Assembly (NCBI RefSeq): GCF_011395035.1 | Contig: NZ_CP024770.1 | Location: 1,026,865 to 1,090,864, forward strand | Reading direction: 5' to 3' | Source of the DNA: Pantoea cypripedii | Lineage (GTDB): Bacteria > Pseudomonadota > Gammaproteobacteria > Enterobacterales > Enterobacteriaceae | Length of the DNA stretch: 64,000 bases | Shown here: one piece after another, positions 61,345 to 64,000 of the stretch | How the letters are laid out: each line of letters begins with the position of its first letter | Position numbering within the stretch: the first letter of the stretch is position 1 | Made by a program: the position numbers and the translations under genes | Notes under the pieces: generated by a model | What the model saw: the letters and a program-made list of their open reading frames with translations, nothing else | Databases searched by the model: none | What the model was told of the DNA's origin: nothing

Positions 61345-61867
61345 TAATCAGTGGATAAGTGGATATCTTGCTGAGAACTCAGTGTTAATCAGTCTCAACA
61401 GTCAGACTGTGAAACTTAAAAACCTCTGCAGCTCTTCTGGATCAGCCTGTTTGTAATCTGTAACAGACTATCGACAATTGGCAGAATTGAGAACAAAAGA
61501 CGGTGTACTCAACACACAACTGATTATTTTATACTTTTGCGCTGCAAATCAGCATTTCAGTAAACGATCTGCTCATCGTGGTAAAAGGATCGTTCTATAA
61601 GCCCTTCTCCGCTCTTTAAACGACGGAGTAGCAACAACCCCTCGCTAAAGCCCTGATAACGCCTTCTGAGAGCGTACAGAACGTTTTTAACCCCTTCAGC
61701 CAGTTATTCCCGCGTTTCTTTGTTCTTAAGTGAGATAGCTGACTGGCATTTGTGTTTTGTGATCTTAATAAGTCAGGAAGATTGATTCTGATAGTTTGCT
61801 ATCGAAGAAATGCCCGCCTGGAAGGCAATAACGTATTGAGCAGGAGACAAAACGAGGAGTGACATTG
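61345..61867. other. Non-coding gap between origin and par operon
   Basis: No gene is supported in these roughly 520 bp. ATCTTAATAAG at 61762-61772 matches the core of the partition palindromes on both sides of parAB. The rest shows no clear structure to me. Confidence 0.5.
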
Positions 61868-61917
61868 TCACAAAGTAAGTTACTATCTTAATAAGATAAT
61901 AACTTACTTATTTGTGA
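61868..61917. repeat. Long palindrome downstream of parAB
   Basis: A 50-bp interrupted palindrome lies just after the parB stop. Arms TCACAAA/TTTGTGA and GTAAGTTA/TAACTTAC enclose the core ATCTTAATAAGAT (61885-61897). The core recurs as ATCTTAACAAGAT upstream of parA (62921). It lacks a U-tract, so a protein-binding or centromere-like site is as likely as a terminator. Confidence 0.65.
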
Positions 61918-61923
61918 TTTCTT

Positions 61924-62241
61924 TTACTGAAGCTTAGCTTTGCTGATGAGTACGGAGATTTCTTCATCTGATAAATGTTCAAGTGCGAGAATTGCAGCGC
62001 GAACAATATCCGAACGATTTACTCGTGAACCCCCAGCGAGGATTTCATTACGAATGCGGTTGTCGATATCTTTAAGGTTATCATCGGTAAAAGAGATACT
62101 GACGGGTTTTGCTTTGGCCTTCTTTACCGGCTCTGGTTCAGGTGCTTTTGGTTGTACAGCACCTGTTGTCGATAAGGCAGCAGTTCCGCCATTGATAAAG
62201 TCGTTCTCTTTTTCTTTCGAAATCGCGGCTCTGTTTCTCAT
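61924..62241 (-). CDS. parB: ParB-like ribbon-helix-helix partition protein
   Basis: The 105-residue protein has a basic, proline-rich N-terminal half and a C-terminal ribbon-helix-helix-like segment (about 48-100; VSISFTDDNLKDIDNRIRNE, RSDIVRAAILALEHLSDEE). Small RHH centromere-binding proteins pair with short ParA proteins in type Ib partition systems. Its start overlaps the parA stop by 4 bp. It probably binds the ATCTTAAnAAGAT-type sites around the operon and also represses it. Sequence identity to known ParB or ParG families is not established here. Confidence 0.82.
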   Translation of the reverse strand: MRNRAAISKEKENDFINGGTAALSTTGAVQPKAPEPEPVKKAKAKPVSISFTDDNLKDIDNRIRNEILAGGSRVNRSDIVRAAILALEHLSDEEISVLISKAKLQ

Positions 62242-62864
62242 AAGATGACCTCCTGGATCAACCTTTCAACTTCGTCTTTGGCTTTACTATTTTCTGTTTC
62301 ATAGATGGTCATAGACTCAGCCCAGGCATCCCTGTGAGCTTTACGGTCACAAATGCGCGTTTCAGCCAGTTTCATTTCAGGAAAATCTTCCAGAACCTTG
62401 GCTGCTTCATTGCCTTCATTTACGAACATGTTAGTCGGGGTCATATTCAGCACAAGATACCCTTTCACACCTTCGTTAAAATCCTTCGCGGCGGTGAACA
62501 CGGAGCATGTATGAGGCACTACATCGAGGTCCATTTGGGATGGACGCAGAGGCGAAATGAAGACATCTGCTGCCATCAGGCCACTACGCATTTCAGCACT
62601 GTCTCGACCTGCGCAGTCTGCGATGATGTAGTCGTATGATTTCGCATGCTCTTTCAGCATCGCTTTGATATTGCCGGAGGCTCCGGTAACAGGAATATGC
62701 GGAAGTGATTCCGGACGGTTATTATACCAGGTCAATACGGATTTCTGGTCATCGGCATCCACAATGAGCACTCTGTAGCCACGTGAGAGCAATCCAGCAG
62801 CAAGAGACACAGCCAGGGTACTTTTACCTACCCCACCCTTCTGACTACCCAGTACGATAATCAT
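62238..62864 (-). CDS. parA: ParA-type partition ATPase (short, type Ib)
   Basis: The 208-residue protein has the deviant Walker A KGGVGKST (9-16), the VDADDQKSV segment (Walker A'), and a Walker-B-like DYIIADCAGRDSAEM. The short length without an N-terminal DNA-binding domain is typical of type Ib ParA. With the downstream RHH protein and AT-rich repeats it would position plasmid copies before division. A GAGG ribosome site precedes the ATG. Confidence 0.92.
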   Translation of the reverse strand: MIIVLGSQKGGVGKSTLAVSLAAGLLSRGYRVLIVDADDQKSVLTWYNNRPESLPHIPVTGASGNIKAMLKEHAKSYDYIIADCAGRDSAEMRSGLMAADVFISPLRPSQMDLDVVPHTCSVFTAAKDFNEGVKGYLVLNMTPTNMFVNEGNEAAKVLEDFPEMKLAETRICDRKAHRDAWAESMTIYETENSKAKDEVERLIQEVIL

Positions 62865-62920
62865 CGATGACCTCCATTAATAACGATAAAAGTGCAAAGC
62901 GAAAATGTTGTAATCTTCGT

Positions 62921-63460
62921 ATCTTAACAAGATCTGCTGATAACAACAAGACAAGATGCTATCTTGTTAAGATGTTATCTTGTAATCAATCCTTAGAGAG
63001 ATGTTATATAACAAGCTGATTTTCAATTAATAGTTAGGAAATTAACTTATTAACTTAATTTTTATCAGATAAAAGAATCATCTTAACCTTGTTATCTTAT
63101 TAAATTAATAATTTTTGATTTAACTGTATTCACAAGCATTCGCTGAGCCCCGCCTTCTCTATACCTGTGTCCAGGAAAGACCGTTTAGCGCAACGATTAC
63201 GCTGCTGTCACTTCACGCGTTTTTCATTCATTGCCAGTTGGTATGATGTACATATGCCAGGGATTGCATGAGAATTCTGAGGTGTGAGTTGACATAATAA
63301 TAACTTGTTATCTTAACAAAAAAGCATCAAGCGTTAATGTTGAGGTGTTAAGTTAGTAATAAATTAAGATACCAGGTTGATAAGCCATGAACTTAGCAAT
63401 TTGCTAATATCATATAGTTGATTTGTTATTAACTTGTTAAGTTAACTTTTTACTAAGTTA
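62921..63460. repeat. AT-rich repeat region upstream of parA (candidate parC/parS)
   Basis: Multiple related palindromes occur: ATCTTAACAAGAT (62921-62933), ATCTTGTTAAGAT (62961-62973), ATCTTAACC/TTGTTATCTT near 63080-63097, TTGTTATCTTAACAA near 63305-63319, and TTAACTT-GTT-AAGTTAA (63429-63445). They share the half-site CTTGTTA / TAACAAG and continue the type found at 61885-61897. No gene is supported in this 870-bp stretch. It is the best candidate for the plasmid centromere and parAB operator. Confidence 0.65.
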
Positions 63461-63701
63461 ACATCTTAATGATGTTTCCGCCGCCCGTGTTTATACCTGC
63501 ACACAAACCCACTGTTGCGTTTTATATGCTTTCTGGCAGCAGACCGGGTTGTGTAAGGAGTCTGGCACAACATCTGTTCATCAGAGCCATCAGAGGTGCA
63601 ATGATGAAACCTGCCTGCATGTATGCCAGCAGGAGGCTGTTGTCGCAGAAGCGTCTTACGCGGATTACGTGAAAGATGAAATAGGGTTTAAGAGCTGGGG
63701 T
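63461..63701. other. Gap before the IS element
   Basis: No supported gene. Short plus-strand frames (63469-63672, 63549-63752) run into the IS end and have no convincing motif or ribosome site. Confidence 0.45.
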
Positions 63702-64000
63702 GTGGAGTTGCCCCCGCTAAAACGGACACGGTTAATTTATAGCCAGCAGTGAACTTCTGTACTCTCTTGGTGACTGCATTTTCAGACCTTTATGGGGATG
63801 CCAGTTATTATAGTCTTCCATCCATTCCGTCAGTTTTTCCATTACGCTCACCGCATCCGGCAGGTCATTCACATACACGTAGTCACGCTTGAACGTTTTC
63901 ACGAACGATTCAGCCATCCCATTGCTTTCCGGACTGCGCACTGGCGTCGTACACACGATGAACCCGAGTGAGGTGGCGAACGTTCTTGTTGAGTCCGCGA
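63702..64000 (-). mobile_element. IS3-family insertion sequence, one end only
   Basis: The 3' end of an IS3-type transposase gene is followed by a likely terminal inverted repeat containing TGGAGTTGCCCCCGCTAAAA at about 63704-63723. The other end lies beyond the window. The exact boundary and any target duplication cannot be fixed from here. It borders the partition repeats, so it may have inserted at the edge of the plasmid backbone. Confidence 0.7.
63732..64000 (-). CDS. IS3-family transposase OrfB, C-terminal part
   Basis: The minus-strand frame is open from the window edge to the stop at 63732 and encodes about 88 residues of an IS3 OrfB integrase core. Motifs include TPVRSPESNGMAESFVKTFK, with the third catalytic residue (Glu of the DDE triad) in GMAESF, and YNNWHPHKGLKMQSPREY. 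Upstream codons read ADSTRTFATSLGFIV, which continues the domain, so the GTG near 63956 is not the true start. Confidence 0.82.
   Translation of the reverse strand, partial: ADSTRTFATSLGFIVCTTPVRSPESNGMAESFVKTFKRDYVYVNDLPDAVSVMEKLTEWMEDYNNWHPHKGLKMQSPREYRSSLLAIN

Noticed and set aside
63549..63752. Short plus-strand frame with Cys-rich segment (CNDETCLHVC) resembling a ferredoxin motif
   Set aside because: The spacing does not match a 4Fe-4S pattern, the frame runs into the IS end, and there is no ribosome site.

Overview
The window looks like part of a large accessory plasmid from a plant- or insect-associated enterobacterium, most likely Erwiniaceae (Pantoea/Erwinia-like). The basis is the RepFIB-type replication initiator at 59963-61039 with iterons on both sides, a parAB partition operon beside it, an OmpC/OmpF-class porin, and a dense load of catabolic operons that includes ACC deaminase. 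No conjugation genes, rRNA or tRNA genes or CRISPR arrays were seen. The species assignment is inference from gene content.

Layout. 1-1140: the 5' end of an AbiE type IV toxin-antitoxin operon (cut by the window edge) and an inverted repeat. 1147-7100: MFS transporter, M20 amidohydrolase and porin, opposite a GAF/PucR-type regulator. 7145-13896: a divergent block with class III aminotransferase, APC permease and glutamine-synthetase-like ligase on one side, and RpiR regulator, N-formylglutamate-amidohydrolase-like enzyme and isochorismatase-like hydrolase on the other; it resembles a gamma-glutamylated amine pathway. 14006-15025: a HEPN-type Abi protein. 15166-25923: an apparent organosulfonate island with an HpsN-like dehydrogenase, SDR and zinc dehydrogenases, an MFS transporter, SuyA/SuyB-like sulfolactate sulfo-lyase, a frameshifted DctA-like carrier, a ComC-like dehydrogenase, a GntR regulator and a YeiH-type exporter. 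It would convert 2,3-dihydroxypropanesulfonate through sulfolactate to pyruvate and sulfite, with sulfite or sulfate export.

26496-30020: LacI regulator, TIM-barrel isomerase and nucleoside-type permease, with two perfect operators. 30183-34218: AraC regulator, GPH symporter and GH43 beta-xylosidase (xyloside use). 34227-38194: LysR/SDR pair, YheO-like regulator opposite a threo-3-hydroxyaspartate ammonia-lyase-like gene, and a short XRE gene. 38352-41149: Lrp regulator, EamA exporter and ACC deaminase (acdS). 41206-48924: LysR regulator, M20 peptidase and a complete Dpp/Opp-type ABC importer. 49284-52535: AhpD-like protein, SDR, GlxA-type regulator, and a TetR/small-protein operon. 52685-58864: GH31 glycosidase and MFS transporter opposite uxuA and a uxuR-like regulator (hexuronate use). 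58900-63470: replication and partition region. 63702-64000: end of an IS3-family element.

The overall picture is a patchwork of small nutrient-scavenging modules. Nearly every module carries its own regulator (at least thirteen between 5 and 59 kb), and many have a visible palindromic operator in the promoter region. All functions are assigned from the sequence and remembered family features; no database search was possible.
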